Source: Candidatus Eiseniibacteriota bacterium
Lineage (GTDB): Bacteria > Eisenbacteria > RBG-16-71-46
Assembly: GCA_016215625.1 (NCBI GenBank)
Contig: JACRIW010000004.1
Coordinates: forward strand, 1-64,000
Direction of reading: 5' to 3'
DNA length: 64,000 nucleotides
Made by a program: the position numbers and the translations under genes
Notes under the pieces: generated by a model
Told to the model about the DNA's origin: nothing
Database searches by the model: none
What the model saw: only the letters and a program-made list of their open reading frames with translations
Shown here: positions 24,339-36,076 of the stretch, in pieces
How positions within the stretch are numbered: position 1 is the stretch's first letter
Layout: each line of letters opens with the position of its first letter

Positions 24339-25151
24339 GTGGACGAGCGCATGATCCAGCGACGGCCGGTCACTCGTGTGACCGGCCGTTCGTCCGAGCG
24401 GACCGACGACGACGTCGCGGTCGAGCGCGCGCTCGAGATCCGCGTGGACGGCCGCGCGCTGTCCGTGACGCTGCGCACGCCGGGCCACGACGACGAGCTC
24501 GCGCTCGGCTTCCTCGCGAGCGAGGGCGTCGTGCGGAGCGCGGCCGACGTGCGCGGATGTACGGCCGCCGGCGCATCGCACCGCGACGAACCGGACACGA
24601 TCGACGTCCTGCTCGCGGACGGCGTGGCGCTCGACTGGTCGAAGCTCGAGCGGAACTTCGCCGCCACGGCGGCCTGCGGCATCTGCGGAAGGGCGCATCT
24701 CGAGTCGCTGCACGCAGGGCTCGCCCGCGCCACCGCACCCGCGGCCTCGGCGTGGGACATCGACGCGCTGCTCGCGCTCTCGCGTCGCGCGCGCGAAGGC
24801 CAGGAAGGCTTCGCCGCCACGGGCGGGCTGCACGCGGCCGTGTGGTGCGACGCCGCGCTCGAGCCGCGCGTGCTGCGCGAGGACGTCGGACGGCACAACG
24901 CGGTGGACAAGGTGTGCGGCTGGCTCTTGCGCGAAGGACTTCATGCGAAGGGTGAAGGGCTGCTCTGGGTGAGTGGCCGCGCCGGGGCGGAACTCGTGCT
25001 CAAGGCCGCCCGGGCCCGCGTGCCCGTGCTGGCGGCCGTCGGCGCGCCCACCACGCTCGCGATCGAACTGGCCGAGACCGCTGGGATCACGCTCGTCGGG
25101 TTCCTGCGCGAGGACCGCCTCAACGTGTACACGGGCGGGTTCGAAGCGTGA
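24339..25151 (+). CDS. fdhD: FdhD-type sulfurtransferase for formate dehydrogenase
   Basis: This 270-residue accessory protein passes sulfur from IscS to the bis-MGD cofactor of formate dehydrogenase. The sulfur-carrying pair is C113-G-I-C116. Other conserved blocks are 'ELALGFLASEGVV', 'TGGLHAAVW', 'REDVGRHNAVDKVCGW' and 'GRAGAELVLKAA'. GTG start. No formate dehydrogenase gene is in the window, so its client must lie elsewhere. With XdhC and MocA it shows that the organism uses both MGD- and MCD-type molybdenum enzymes. Confidence 0.94.
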   Translation: MDERMIQRRPVTRVTGRSSERTDDDVAVERALEIRVDGRALSVTLRTPGHDDELALGFLASEGVVRSAADVRGCTAAGASHRDEPDTIDVLLADGVALDWSKLERNFAATAACGICGRAHLESLHAGLARATAPAASAWDIDALLALSRRAREGQEGFAATGGLHAAVWCDAALEPRVLREDVGRHNAVDKVCGWLLREGLHAKGEGLLWVSGRAGAELVLKAARARVPVLAAVGAPTTLAIELAETAGITLVGFLREDRLNVYTGGFEA

Positions 25152-26038
25152 GTGAGGCCGGGGCGCCACGCCCACTCGTCGTCGGACTCGTGGGGGCGGG
25201 GCCCTGGGCCACGAACGTGCTCGCTCCGATGCTCGCAGCCGGTCCGGAGACGACGCTCGCCGGTGTGTGGACGCCCTCGGGCGCGTCGGCGAGAGGGCTC
25301 GCCGTGGCGCACGGTGCGCACGCCTTCGAGTCGTTCGAGGCGCTCGTCGCGCATGTCGACGCGGTCGCGTTCGCCGTGCCCCCCGGGGCGCAGGCCGAAC
25401 TCGCCGGGCGCGCCGCGCGTGCCGGGCGGCACCTGCTGCTCGACAAACCGCTCGCGTTCGACGTGCCGGCCGCCGAGCGCGTCGTCGCCGCGGTGGAAGC
25501 CGCCGGCGTCGTGACGCAGCTCATGCTCACGCACCGTTACCGCGCGGCGACGCGCGAGTGGCTCGAGGGCGCGCGAGCGGCCCGGCCGGAGCGGGCGCGG
25601 CTCACGTTCCTCTCCGGCGCATTCGTGCGCGGGCCGTACGCGAACGCGTGGCGCCGCGAGTACGGCGTGCTGCACGATCTCGGTCCGCACGCGTTCGACC
25701 TGCTCGAGGCGCTGCTCGGCCCGATCGAAGGCGTCATGGGGAGCGGGGACCTGCGCCGGAGCGTGAAGCTCGCCTTCACGCACGCGGGCGGAGCGGTGAG
25801 CGAGGCCGAGCTGTCCGGCGTGAGCGAGCTTCCGAAGACCGTGTTCACGATCGAGTGCGAGTGCGAGACCGGCACGCTCGCGTTCGACGCGGTCGCCGCG
25901 TCGTCCGAGAGTCCGTGGGCCGAGGTGCGCCGCTCCTTCGCGCGCGCCGTGCACGGGGGAGCACGTCCGGCGCACGACGCGGCGCGCGGGCTGGCGCTGC
26001 AGCGGGCCATCGCGCGCGCGCTCGTCGCGCTGAAGTGA
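25148..26038 (+). CDS. Gfo/Idh/MocA-family NAD(P)-dependent oxidoreductase
   Basis: This 296-residue protein has an N-terminal Rossmann fold with 'VVGLVGAGPWATNVL', the 'AVPPGAQAELAGRAARAGRHLLLDKPLA' region (DKP in place of the usual EKP) and a shorter C-terminal beta domain. Members oxidise or reduce sugars, inositols or related compounds. The substrate is not evident. 'HDLGPHAFDLLEALLG' holds the usual Asp/His catalytic pair. Its GTG overlaps the fdhD stop by four bases, so it lies in the thyX-fdhD transcript despite no clear functional tie. Confidence 0.87.
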   Translation: MSEAGAPRPLVVGLVGAGPWATNVLAPMLAAGPETTLAGVWTPSGASARGLAVAHGAHAFESFEALVAHVDAVAFAVPPGAQAELAGRAARAGRHLLLDKPLAFDVPAAERVVAAVEAAGVVTQLMLTHRYRAATREWLEGARAARPERARLTFLSGAFVRGPYANAWRREYGVLHDLGPHAFDLLEALLGPIEGVMGSGDLRRSVKLAFTHAGGAVSEAELSGVSELPKTVFTIECECETGTLAFDAVAASSESPWAEVRRSFARAVHGGARPAHDAARGLALQRAIARALVALK

Positions 26039-26142
26039 ACTTTCCCGGGCACGGTTCTTCGTGACGCGGTCCGTCGGTGCGGAGTATGTTCCGGCTCCCC
26101 CCTTCGACGCGAGATCCTCCACCTCGACCACCGAGTTCGTGC

Positions 26143-27957
26143 ATGCGCGATTCCTCGCGGCGCCTTCTGCGCCTGCCGAGATTCGAGCGCGCCTGGGGCC
26201 ACGCCACCGCGCTCTTCCAACAGCCGAGAGCGATCGGCTGGGTGGACGTGCTCGTGCTCGCGGGATTCGCCGGCGTCGTGTTCGGCGCGCTGGACGTACT
26301 GGGTCAATGGTCGGCGCCGCTGAGGCTGACCGCGCCCATCGACCTGTCGCCGTGGGCGCTGCCCAACGCCGCGTTGCACTCGCTGTCCCGCGGGATCATC
26401 GCGTACGCGTTCTCGCTGCTCTTCACGCTCGCGTACGGCACCTGGGCGGCCCGCGACGCTTCCGCGCGCCGCATCCTTCTGCCGCTGCTCGACGTGCTGC
26501 AGAGCGTTCCCGTGCTCGGCTTCATGCCGGGCGTGGTGCTCACGCTCGTGGCGCTGTTCCCGCACCGGAACGCGGGGCTCGAACTGGCGTCCATCCTGCT
26601 CATCTTCACCGGGCAGGCGTGGAACATGACCTTCAGCTTCTATCACTCGCTGCGCACCGTGCCGGCGGACCTGCTCGAAGCATCACGTGTCTACCGCTTC
26701 ACCGCATGGCAGCGTTTCCGGTGGGTCGAAATGCCGTTCGCCACGTCGGCGCTGGTTTGGAACAGCATGATGAGCATGGCGGGCGGCTGGTTCTTTCTCA
26801 TGATCTCCGAGGCATTCGTGCTCGGGAATCGCGACTACCGCCTGCCGGGTCTCGGTTCGTACATGAGCGTGGCCGCCGCGAAAGGCGATACGCGCGCGAT
26901 GCTCGCGGCCATCGTCACGATGATGCTCATGATCGTCGCGCTCGACCAGTTCCTGTGGCGCCCGGTGGTGGTCTGGGCACGGCGCTTTCGGGTGGAAGAG
27001 GGCGCGGGGGAATCCGAGGGTTCCTCATGGTTCCTCGACTGGCTGCGCAGATCGCGCCTGCTTCGCCTCGCGGGCGAAGCGCTCGAAGCGTTGCGCCGCC
27101 CACGCGAGGCCATGGCCTCCACGGCCGTGCCACGCGCCGGGACTTCCGTCGCGTTCGCCCTGCATGAGCCGATTCCCCGGCGGCGCGTCGCGGAGGAAGG
27201 GACGCATCCGATCGCTTGGCACTCGTGGCTTTCGATGGTCCTGCTGCTGTTGGTGCTCGGAGCGGGAGCGGCGAAGCTCGTCCACCTGCTGCGGAACGTG
27301 AGCTGGCGCGATTGGGTCGCGATGGTGGTCGCGTCCGCCTGGACGCTTTCGCGTGTGCTCTGCGCCGTGGCGGTCGGCACGCTTTGGGCGCTGCCCGCCG
27401 GGCTCGCGATCGGCACCTCGCAGCGCCTGTCGCGCCTGCTCCAGCCGGTCGTGCAGGTGGCCGCGTCGTTCCCCGCGCCCATGCTGTTCCCGGCCGCGAT
27501 CGCCGCGATGCAGCTCGCGCGCATTCCCATCGGCTGGGGCGCGGTGGTGCTCATGCTGCTGGGCACGCAGTGGTACGTGCTCTTCAACGTCATCGCCGGC
27601 GCGCAGTCCATTCCCGGCGACCTGCGCGAGGCCGCCGACAGCTATCGCCTGAGCGGCTGGCGGCGCTTCTTCGCGCTGCAGGGGCCGGCGGTGTTCCCGT
27701 ACCTCGTCACCGGCTGGGTCACCGCCGCGGGCGGCGCGTGGAACGCGAGCATCGTTTCGGAATACGTCTCGTTCCGCGGCAGCACGCTCGTCGCGAACGG
27801 AGTCGGTTCGCGCATCACGCAGGCCGCCGAACGCGGCGACCTGCCTCATCTCGCCGCGGGCGTGCTCGTGCTGTGCGCCTTCGTCGTCACGTTCAACCGG
27901 CTCGTGTGGCGCCGCTGCTACCGGCTGGCGGAGGAGCGATTCTCGCTTCAACGATGA
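26143..27957 (+). CDS. ABC transporter permease with two fused permease modules (NitT/TauT-like)
   Basis: This protein of about 604 residues carries two consecutive BPD_transp_1 modules. The EAA loops are visible twice: 'TVPADLLEASRVYRFTAWQR' and 'SIPGDLREAADSYRLSGWRR'. Each module has about six membrane helices, with a central charged linker near residues 280-355. I prefer the ATG at 26143, but a GTG at 26077 is in frame and neither has a good SD. Fused permeases of this sort pair with nitrate/sulfonate-type ATPases. The ATPase gene starts by ATGA overlap. No substrate-binding protein gene is adjacent. Confidence 0.88.
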   Translation: MRDSSRRLLRLPRFERAWGHATALFQQPRAIGWVDVLVLAGFAGVVFGALDVLGQWSAPLRLTAPIDLSPWALPNAALHSLSRGIIAYAFSLLFTLAYGTWAARDASARRILLPLLDVLQSVPVLGFMPGVVLTLVALFPHRNAGLELASILLIFTGQAWNMTFSFYHSLRTVPADLLEASRVYRFTAWQRFRWVEMPFATSALVWNSMMSMAGGWFFLMISEAFVLGNRDYRLPGLGSYMSVAAAKGDTRAMLAAIVTMMLMIVALDQFLWRPVVVWARRFRVEEGAGESEGSSWFLDWLRRSRLLRLAGEALEALRRPREAMASTAVPRAGTSVAFALHEPIPRRRVAEEGTHPIAWHSWLSMVLLLLVLGAGAAKLVHLLRNVSWRDWVAMVVASAWTLSRVLCAVAVGTLWALPAGLAIGTSQRLSRLLQPVVQVAASFPAPMLFPAAIAAMQLARIPIGWGAVVLMLLGTQWYVLFNVIAGAQSIPGDLREAADSYRLSGWRRFFALQGPAVFPYLVTGWVTAAGGAWNASIVSEYVSFRGSTLVANGVGSRITQAAERGDLPHLAAGVLVLCAFVVTFNRLVWRRCYRLAEERFSLQR

Positions 27958-29273
27958 CACCACTCCCGAACGAAGCACCCGTTTCCGCCGAACTGCTGTG
28001 CGAACTGCGCGGAGTGAACCACGACTTCGTGCAGCCGAGCGGCCAGCGCCTGCGCGTTCTCGAAGGCATCGACCTGCAGGTGCGGCCCGACGAGATCGTC
28101 GCGCTGCTCGGGCCGTCCGGCTGTGGCAAGTCCACGCTGCTGCGCATCCTCGCGGGGCTGATTCCTCCCACGACGGGTGAGGTGCGTGCGCACGGCAAGC
28201 CGCTCGCGGGCATGCATCCGGGCATCGCGATCGTGTTCCAGAGCTTCGCGCTCTATCCGTGGATGAGCGTGCAGCAGAACGTCGAGACCGTGCTGCATGC
28301 GCGCGGGCTGTCGCGCGGCGAGATCGCGGAACGCACCGAACGCACCATCCAGCGGGTGGGGCTCGCCGGATTCGAGGACACGCTGCCCCGGGAGCTTTCG
28401 GGCGGAATGAAGCAGCGCGTGGGGATGGCGCGCGCGCTCAGCGTGGATCCCGAACTGCTCTTCATGGACGAGCCGTTCAGCCAGGTGGACGCGCTGACGG
28501 CCGAGAGCCTGCGCGCCGAGGTGGTGGACATCTGGCAGGCCAAGGACCGCAATCCCGCGGCCGTCGTGATGGTGAGCCACGACATCAAGGAAGTGGTGTG
28601 GATGGCGGACCGCATCGTGGTACTCGCCGCCCGGCCGGGCCGCATCCGTACGATCGTCGAGAACAAGCTGGCGCGCCCGCGGGACTACCGCTCGAGCGCG
28701 TTCCAGAAGCTCGTGGACGAACTGCACGAGATCATCACCGGCAGCGAACTGCCGGACGAGGCGGCGGGCGCCGTCGCGGTGCCGTCGGTCACGACGGTCG
28801 AACCGATTCCGGCGGTGCGTCCGGGCGAGATCCACGGCCTGCTCGAGTACCTCGACGCACGCGGTGGGAGTGAGGACCTCTTCCGCATCGCGGCCGACAC
28901 GATGACGGAGTTCGGACACATGATCGCCGTCGTGAAGGCGGCGGAGCTGCTCGACTTCGTCGATACACCCCGGCGGAACGTGCTGCTCACCGCGGCGGGA
29001 AGACAACTGTTGCAAGCAGACGAGCAGGGCCGGGACGTGGTGTGGCGGTCGCAACTGCTCGAGTTGAGGCTTTTCCGCGAGATCGATGCGGCGCTCTCGC
29101 GCGCCGGGAACGGCGAAATCGAGCGGGAACTGCTCGACGAATCCATCGCGATGCAGATGCCGCAGGAAGATGCCGAGCGCACGGCGCGCACGGTGCTCGC
29201 ATGGGCGCGGGAGGGGCGCCTGTTCTTCGAGGACGAGGATCGGGGAGTGCTCGTGCGCGAACGAGACGAGTAG
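27954..29273 (+). CDS. ABC transporter ATPase with C-terminal AAA-associated domain
   Basis: This 439-residue protein has the Walker A motif GPSGCGKST (residues 53-61), a Q-loop 'VFQSFALYPW', the signature 'LSGGMKQR' and Walker B 'LLFMDEPFSQVD', with the switch His in 'VMVSHDIKEVV'. The nucleotide-binding half resembles the NrtD/SsuB/TauB importers. From about residue 300 comes a second helical domain ('GLLEYLDARGG', 'FGHMIAVVKAAELLDFVD') like the AAA-associated C-terminal domain of two-module-permease importers, perhaps a regulatory sensor. It overlaps the permease gene by four bases. Confidence 0.93.
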   Translation: MTPLPNEAPVSAELLCELRGVNHDFVQPSGQRLRVLEGIDLQVRPDEIVALLGPSGCGKSTLLRILAGLIPPTTGEVRAHGKPLAGMHPGIAIVFQSFALYPWMSVQQNVETVLHARGLSRGEIAERTERTIQRVGLAGFEDTLPRELSGGMKQRVGMARALSVDPELLFMDEPFSQVDALTAESLRAEVVDIWQAKDRNPAAVVMVSHDIKEVVWMADRIVVLAARPGRIRTIVENKLARPRDYRSSAFQKLVDELHEIITGSELPDEAAGAVAVPSVTTVEPIPAVRPGEIHGLLEYLDARGGSEDLFRIAADTMTEFGHMIAVVKAAELLDFVDTPRRNVLLTAAGRQLLQADEQGRDVVWRSQLLELRLFREIDAALSRAGNGEIERELLDESIAMQMPQEDAERTARTVLAWAREGRLFFEDEDRGVLVRERDE

Positions 29274-29560
29274 CCGAGCCTGCACGAGACGCTCGGGGCT
29301 CCGGTCCGGCGCGCGCGGCGATCCGAAGCGCGGCCGGGTGCGGGCGCATGGCCGCATGGGGCCGTCAGCGCTTCTCCCGCCGGGGCGCGGTATCTTCGCG
29401 AACTTCCCGTCCAGCGCCTTCATCGGCGGACCGATAACGCACGCACGGACCCGCGCGGCGGGCCCGGCGACAGGACGCGCCTGCGCGGTGCACGGCCCCG
29501 ACCGCTCGACGCCTCGCGCCGCGAGGCTCGCCATGCGCGTTCACGGTGAAGGAGCGCGTG

Positions 29561-32053
<2,493 letters not shown>

Positions 32054-32057
32054 ACGC

Positions 32058-32091
32058 GGCACCGGCCCGCCGGGGCGGGGGGGCCGGTGCC
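32058..32091. terminator. Bidirectional hairpin between glgP and the lipoprotein gene
   Basis: A perfect 11-bp stem (GGCACCGGCCC at 32058-32068, GGGCCGGTGCC at 32081-32091) sits between two convergent stops, with a G-rich 12-base loop. Confidence 0.72.
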
Positions 32092-32104
32092 GTCGTCGCG
32101 TCCG

Positions 32105-32521
32105 TCAGGTCTTCTTCTGGGCGCGGAAGTTCACGGTGCCCGAGCCGCGTGTGTACACGACGCGCAAGGTCCACTGCCCGGGAGTCCCGTTCGAGGAGAC
32201 GAATGTGCCGTTGTCCGCCAGTGAGCGCGAGTAGACGAGCGCTCCGGAGGCGTCGAGCAGCTCGAGGTGCATGGTGCCGGCCGTGACCGTCGTCGACTGA
32301 TTCACGTTCGCGGCGATGCCGCTGTTCTGCCACGCGTAGGTCCACGTGCCGGTGTGGTTCGAGACGCTCGTGACCTGGTACGAGAAGTCGTCCGGCAGGT
32401 TGGCGATCTGGGGTTGCAGCCCCGGGGCGGTGCTCTTGCTGCTCCCGCAGCCCGCGACCCCCGCGGTGAGAGCGAGCAGCGACACGGCGAGGATTCGTAC
32501 GACGGCACTGATGCGCATCAT
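32105..32521 (-). CDS. Small lipoprotein
   Basis: This 138-residue protein starts at the ATG at 32521 with SD AGGAGAA; the frame is open further upstream without conserved residues. 'LLALTAGVAGCGSS' is a lipoprotein signal with lipobox Cys. The mature part is beta-rich and small ('GTWTYAWQNSG', 'MHLELLDASGALVYS', 'WTLRVVYTRGSGTVNF') and reads like one immunoglobulin- or FlgD-type sandwich. No family recognised. It is divergent from the M1 peptidase gene. Confidence 0.75.
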   Translation of the reverse strand: MMRISAVVRILAVSLLALTAGVAGCGSSKSTAPGLQPQIANLPDDFSYQVTSVSNHTGTWTYAWQNSGIAANVNQSTTVTAGTMHLELLDASGALVYSRSLADNGTFVSSNGTPGQWTLRVVYTRGSGTVNFRAQKKT

Positions 32522-32776
32522 GCGGTTCTCCTGACTGATGACGGACGTGCCGGGGGGGCTGCTGGCGTCGAGTCGCAAGCCCTACGCCACGGGCCCGCGG
32601 GGCCGCAATGGGGGCGGATGCGCGGGGCGCGGCGTTCCCGCCCGGTGTGCAGCCGTGCAAAACGCCTGCGCGGATTCCGGATTCGCCCGGCAACTCCGCG
32701 ATGGCGCTCGCTCCGGTGTTACAGTTTCCCGGTCGCACCGCCCAAACCTGCTCGGACCCTCGGAGTGCCCGCCACC

Positions 32777-35500
32777 ATGACCTGCCGTGTCCGCGTCGCT
32801 TTGTCTTTCCTTTCCGTGATCCTCGGGTTCGTTCCCGTGGCCGCTCTCGCGAAGCCCGTCCTGTTCCCGCCGCTGCCGAGCGGTGTGCAGGAGCAGCGCG
32901 AGGAATACGACGTGGCGCCGTTCCTCGCCGCGTGGAAGGCGCACGTGCTCGCCGGCGCGCGCGTCGCCGAGCGCGCCGCGACGGTGAACCAGGACGCGTG
33001 GGACGCGCGTTGGTACGACCTCGCGCTCACCTTCACGCCCACGACGAGCGTCTCGGGGACCGTGCGCATGAAGGCGACCGTCCTGACCGGGCCGCTCACG
33101 AGTGCCGACCTCGATCTCGTGCCCGAACTCGTCGTGGACGGAGCGACGTGCGCGGGCGCCGCGACCACGTGGGCACGCTCGGGAGCCGTGCTCACGCTGG
33201 CCCTCGACCGCGCCTACGCGACGGGCGAGACGTTCGACGTCACGGTGACCTACCACGGCAATCCGACGCTGTACGGTTATTTCGGGTTCCCGACGGTCAA
33301 CGCGCGCCAGATGATCTGGAGCCTTTCGGAGGCCTACGGCGCCCGCTCGTGGTGGCCGTGCAAGGACCAGCCGGCCGACAAGGCGGACTCGGTGGACGTG
33401 CACTTCACGGTGCCGTCGGCCCTCACCACGGCGTCGAACGGCACGCTGCTCTCGACCGTGAACAACGGCGCGACGGTCACGACCCACTGGCGCGAGCGCT
33501 GGCCGATCGCGACCTACCTCGTGTTCATCGCGAGCTACCCGTACACCGCGACCACCGACTGGTACCGCCCGAGCGCGACGGACTCGATGCCGCTGCGCTG
33601 GTGGAACGTGCCCGAGAACGTCGCGACGGCGAACGTGTCGCAGGCGAAGGTGAAGAACATGCTCGCGACGTTCGCGACCCGCTTCGGCGAGTATCCGTTC
33701 TTCACGGAGAAGTACGGCCACGCCGAGTTCACCTTCAGCGGTGGCATGGAACACCAGAGCTGCACGAGCCTCGGCTCGTACAACGAGTTCGTCGTCGCGC
33801 ACGAGCTCATGCACCAGTGGTGGGGCGACATGATCACGTGCCGCGACTTCGGGCACATCTGGCTCAACGAGGGCTTCGCCACCTACGGCGAGGCGCTCTG
33901 GGCGGAGTCGCAGGGCGGGTACGCGGCCTACAAGACGGACATCGACGCGAACCGCTTCTACGGGCCCGGCACGATCTTCGTGAGCGATCCGTCCAACGAG
34001 TCGCGCGTGTTCGACTCGAACCTGTCCTACAACAAGGGCTCGTGGGTGCTGCACATGCTGCGGCACGTACTCGGCGACTCCACGTTCTTCCGCTCGGTCC
34101 GGCGCTACCGCCAGGACTGGGCGTATCGCAGCGCCACGACCGAGGACTTCCGCGCTTCGGTCGAAGCCGAGTCCGGGCGTGACTTGTCGGCGTTCTTCCA
34201 GCAGTGGATCTACGGCGAGTACTTCCCTCGCTACTCCGCCTCCTGGACGGCGGCACCCGCGGCGGGCGGCTGGGACGTGACGGTGACGCTGCGGCAGACG
34301 CAGAGCTGGCAGCTGTTCACCATGCCGGTGGACCTCACGATCACGCACGCGGGCGGTGAGCAGACGTTCGTCGTGCCCGACTCGCTCGCCTCGCAGACGT
34401 TCGTGCTGCACGTGAGCGGTGCGCCGAGCGCCGTGACGATCGATCGCGACGGCTGGATCCTCAAGCAGACGGAGATGGTCGTGGACGCGCCGTCGTTCGA
34501 GAAGTCCGTGCTGCTCGTGAACGGCGTGGACTGGGCGAACTACGGCACGGAGATCACGTCGGCCTACACCGACAAGGCGTTCTGGGGCGCGTACGGCATC
34601 GACTTCTGGGACACGTTCGCGACCCCTGCGGCGGGCTATCCGGCCACGCTGCCCGCGCCGCTCGGCCACGGCGCGGTGCCCGGCAGCGTGCTCGGCCACT
34701 ACCGCAACGTGATCTGGATCGGCAACAACTTCACCGGCGACCTCGCGGCGTGGCAGAGCTCGCCCACGTACGCCTACCTGAAGGCGGGCGGCAACCTGCT
34801 GCTCATGACGCGTCAGGGCGAGCAGTTCCTCGACGATTCGCTGCGCACCTACCTCGGCGTGAACTTCACGAACACCGGCGCGACGCTGCTCGACGCGGCG
34901 GCCACGCGCCCGGGACTCACGACCTTGACGCGCACGTCCACGCAGAGCCTGTGCGCGCTCTTCGACACCGTGCGCACGCGCAGCGACAGCCACCTGCTGT
35001 ACCGCACCGCGTCGGGGTTCACGCCCTCGCGCGGCGTCGGCGCGATCCGTGTGCCCGCGAGCGGCGCGGGGCTGCGTCCGAAGGGTGGGCGCTTCGCGTT
35101 CCTCTCCGGCCGGCCCTACCGCTGGAACCACGCCGCGCTGCAGTCGAACGTGACGGCGATCCTGTCGCAGTGGTTCCTCGAGCCGGTGAGCCTCGCCGGC
35201 GTGGGCGAGAACGGCCCGGCCGCGCGGGCGACGCTGGAATATGCGGGCGCGAACCCGAGCCGCGGCCCGGTGGCGTTGCGCTGCACGCTGCCGCGCGCGG
35301 CGCACGTGCGGCTCGCGATCGTGGACGTGAGCGGACGCCGCGTGCGCACGCTCGAGGATCGCGACCTCGCCGCCGGCGGTCACGAGTTCGTGTGGAACGG
35401 CCGCGACGAGACTGGCGCCGCGGCGCCGGCCGGGCTCTACTGGGCACGGCTCGACTCGGAAGGGGAAGTGCGGACGCGGCGCATCGTGCGCCTGCGTTGA
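32777..35500 (+). CDS. Secreted M1-family zinc metallopeptidase with FlgD-like C-terminal tail
   Basis: This 907-residue exported aminopeptidase-like protein has a signal peptide ('ALSFLSVILGFVPVAALA'). 'SGGMEHQSC' is the GxMEN-type substrate box in altered form. The zinc site is H342-E-L-M-H346 with E365 ('HIWLNEGFA'). 'YNKGSWVLHMLR' and the C-terminal catalytic half follow. From about residue 815 there is a FlgD-like beta-sandwich ('VDVSGRRVRTL', 'PAGLYWARLDS') ending in basic residues. Tails like this suggest surface sorting by a dedicated secretion system. Substrates are probably extracellular peptides. Confidence 0.93.
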   Translation: MTCRVRVALSFLSVILGFVPVAALAKPVLFPPLPSGVQEQREEYDVAPFLAAWKAHVLAGARVAERAATVNQDAWDARWYDLALTFTPTTSVSGTVRMKATVLTGPLTSADLDLVPELVVDGATCAGAATTWARSGAVLTLALDRAYATGETFDVTVTYHGNPTLYGYFGFPTVNARQMIWSLSEAYGARSWWPCKDQPADKADSVDVHFTVPSALTTASNGTLLSTVNNGATVTTHWRERWPIATYLVFIASYPYTATTDWYRPSATDSMPLRWWNVPENVATANVSQAKVKNMLATFATRFGEYPFFTEKYGHAEFTFSGGMEHQSCTSLGSYNEFVVAHELMHQWWGDMITCRDFGHIWLNEGFATYGEALWAESQGGYAAYKTDIDANRFYGPGTIFVSDPSNESRVFDSNLSYNKGSWVLHMLRHVLGDSTFFRSVRRYRQDWAYRSATTEDFRASVEAESGRDLSAFFQQWIYGEYFPRYSASWTAAPAAGGWDVTVTLRQTQSWQLFTMPVDLTITHAGGEQTFVVPDSLASQTFVLHVSGAPSAVTIDRDGWILKQTEMVVDAPSFEKSVLLVNGVDWANYGTEITSAYTDKAFWGAYGIDFWDTFATPAAGYPATLPAPLGHGAVPGSVLGHYRNVIWIGNNFTGDLAAWQSSPTYAYLKAGGNLLLMTRQGEQFLDDSLRTYLGVNFTNTGATLLDAAATRPGLTTLTRTSTQSLCALFDTVRTRSDSHLLYRTASGFTPSRGVGAIRVPASGAGLRPKGGRFAFLSGRPYRWNHAALQSNVTAILSQWFLEPVSLAGVGENGPAARATLEYAGANPSRGPVALRCTLPRAAHVRLAIVDVSGRRVRTLEDRDLAAGGHEFVWNGRDETGAAAPAGLYWARLDSEGEVRTRRIVRLR

Positions 35501-35530
35501 GACTCGCGCGCATGCACGGAGAGAACGGAC

Positions 35531-35998
35531 GTGAGTTATCTGGACAAGAACCTGCTCGCCGGTGAAACGATCGTCTTCCGCACCCGGCTGCACTGGGGGC
35601 TCTACGTGCCGCCGGCGCTCTTCACGCTGCTCGTGATGGTGCCGTTCGCGGTGCTGCTGTTCGTCAACGGCGCGGTCCCCTGGGCCGCGGTGCCGCCGGG
35701 GCTGGGCCTCGTGTGGATCGTCGCCGCGCACATCCGCCGGCAGAGTTCCGAGTTCGCGGTCACGAACAAGCGCGTGGTCATCAAGCTCGGCGTGTTCACG
35801 ACGCGCTCGGTCGAACTGCTGCCCTCGAAGATCGAGGGCGTGGGCGTGGAGCAGACCATGTGGGGCAAGCTGTTCGGCTTCGGGGACATCGAAGTGACCG
35901 GCTCCGGCGGCACCAAGGAGCGCTTCTCGGGCATCCAGTCGCCCTTCGAGTTCCGCCGCGCGATCCAGCAGGCCACCGACCTGCCGCCGGGCGCCTGA
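35531..35998 (+). CDS. PH-domain (bPH2/DUF304) membrane protein
   Basis: This 155-residue protein has a short N-terminal part ('LAGETIVFRTRLHW'), two membrane helices ('VPPALFTLLVMVPFAVLLFV' and 'WAAVPPGLGLVWIVAA') and a bacterial pleckstrin-like domain ('FAVTNKRVVIKLGVFTTRS', 'KIEGVGVEQ', 'GTKERFSGIQSPFEFRRAIQ'). It is probably anchored in the inner membrane with a cytoplasmic PH domain. The family has no defined reaction. It starts 30 bp after the peptidase gene, though the functions look unrelated. Confidence 0.9.
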   Translation: MSYLDKNLLAGETIVFRTRLHWGLYVPPALFTLLVMVPFAVLLFVNGAVPWAAVPPGLGLVWIVAAHIRRQSSEFAVTNKRVVIKLGVFTTRSVELLPSKIEGVGVEQTMWGKLFGFGDIEVTGSGGTKERFSGIQSPFEFRRAIQQATDLPPGA

Positions 35999-36020
35999 AC
36001 GCGCGCCGGGCTTCATGAAG

Positions 36021-36053
36021 AAGCGGGACGGAGCGCGAAGCTCCGTCCCGCTT
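36021..36053. terminator. Bidirectional hairpin terminator
   Basis: A perfect 13-bp stem (AAGCGGGACGGAG at 36021-36033, CTCCGTCCCGCTT at 36041-36053) lies between convergent stops at 35998 and 36077. It again shows the AAGC...GCTT pattern used at 19887 and 50041. Confidence 0.78.
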
Positions 36054-36076
36054 TCCTTCGCCCGCCGTGCGGACGG

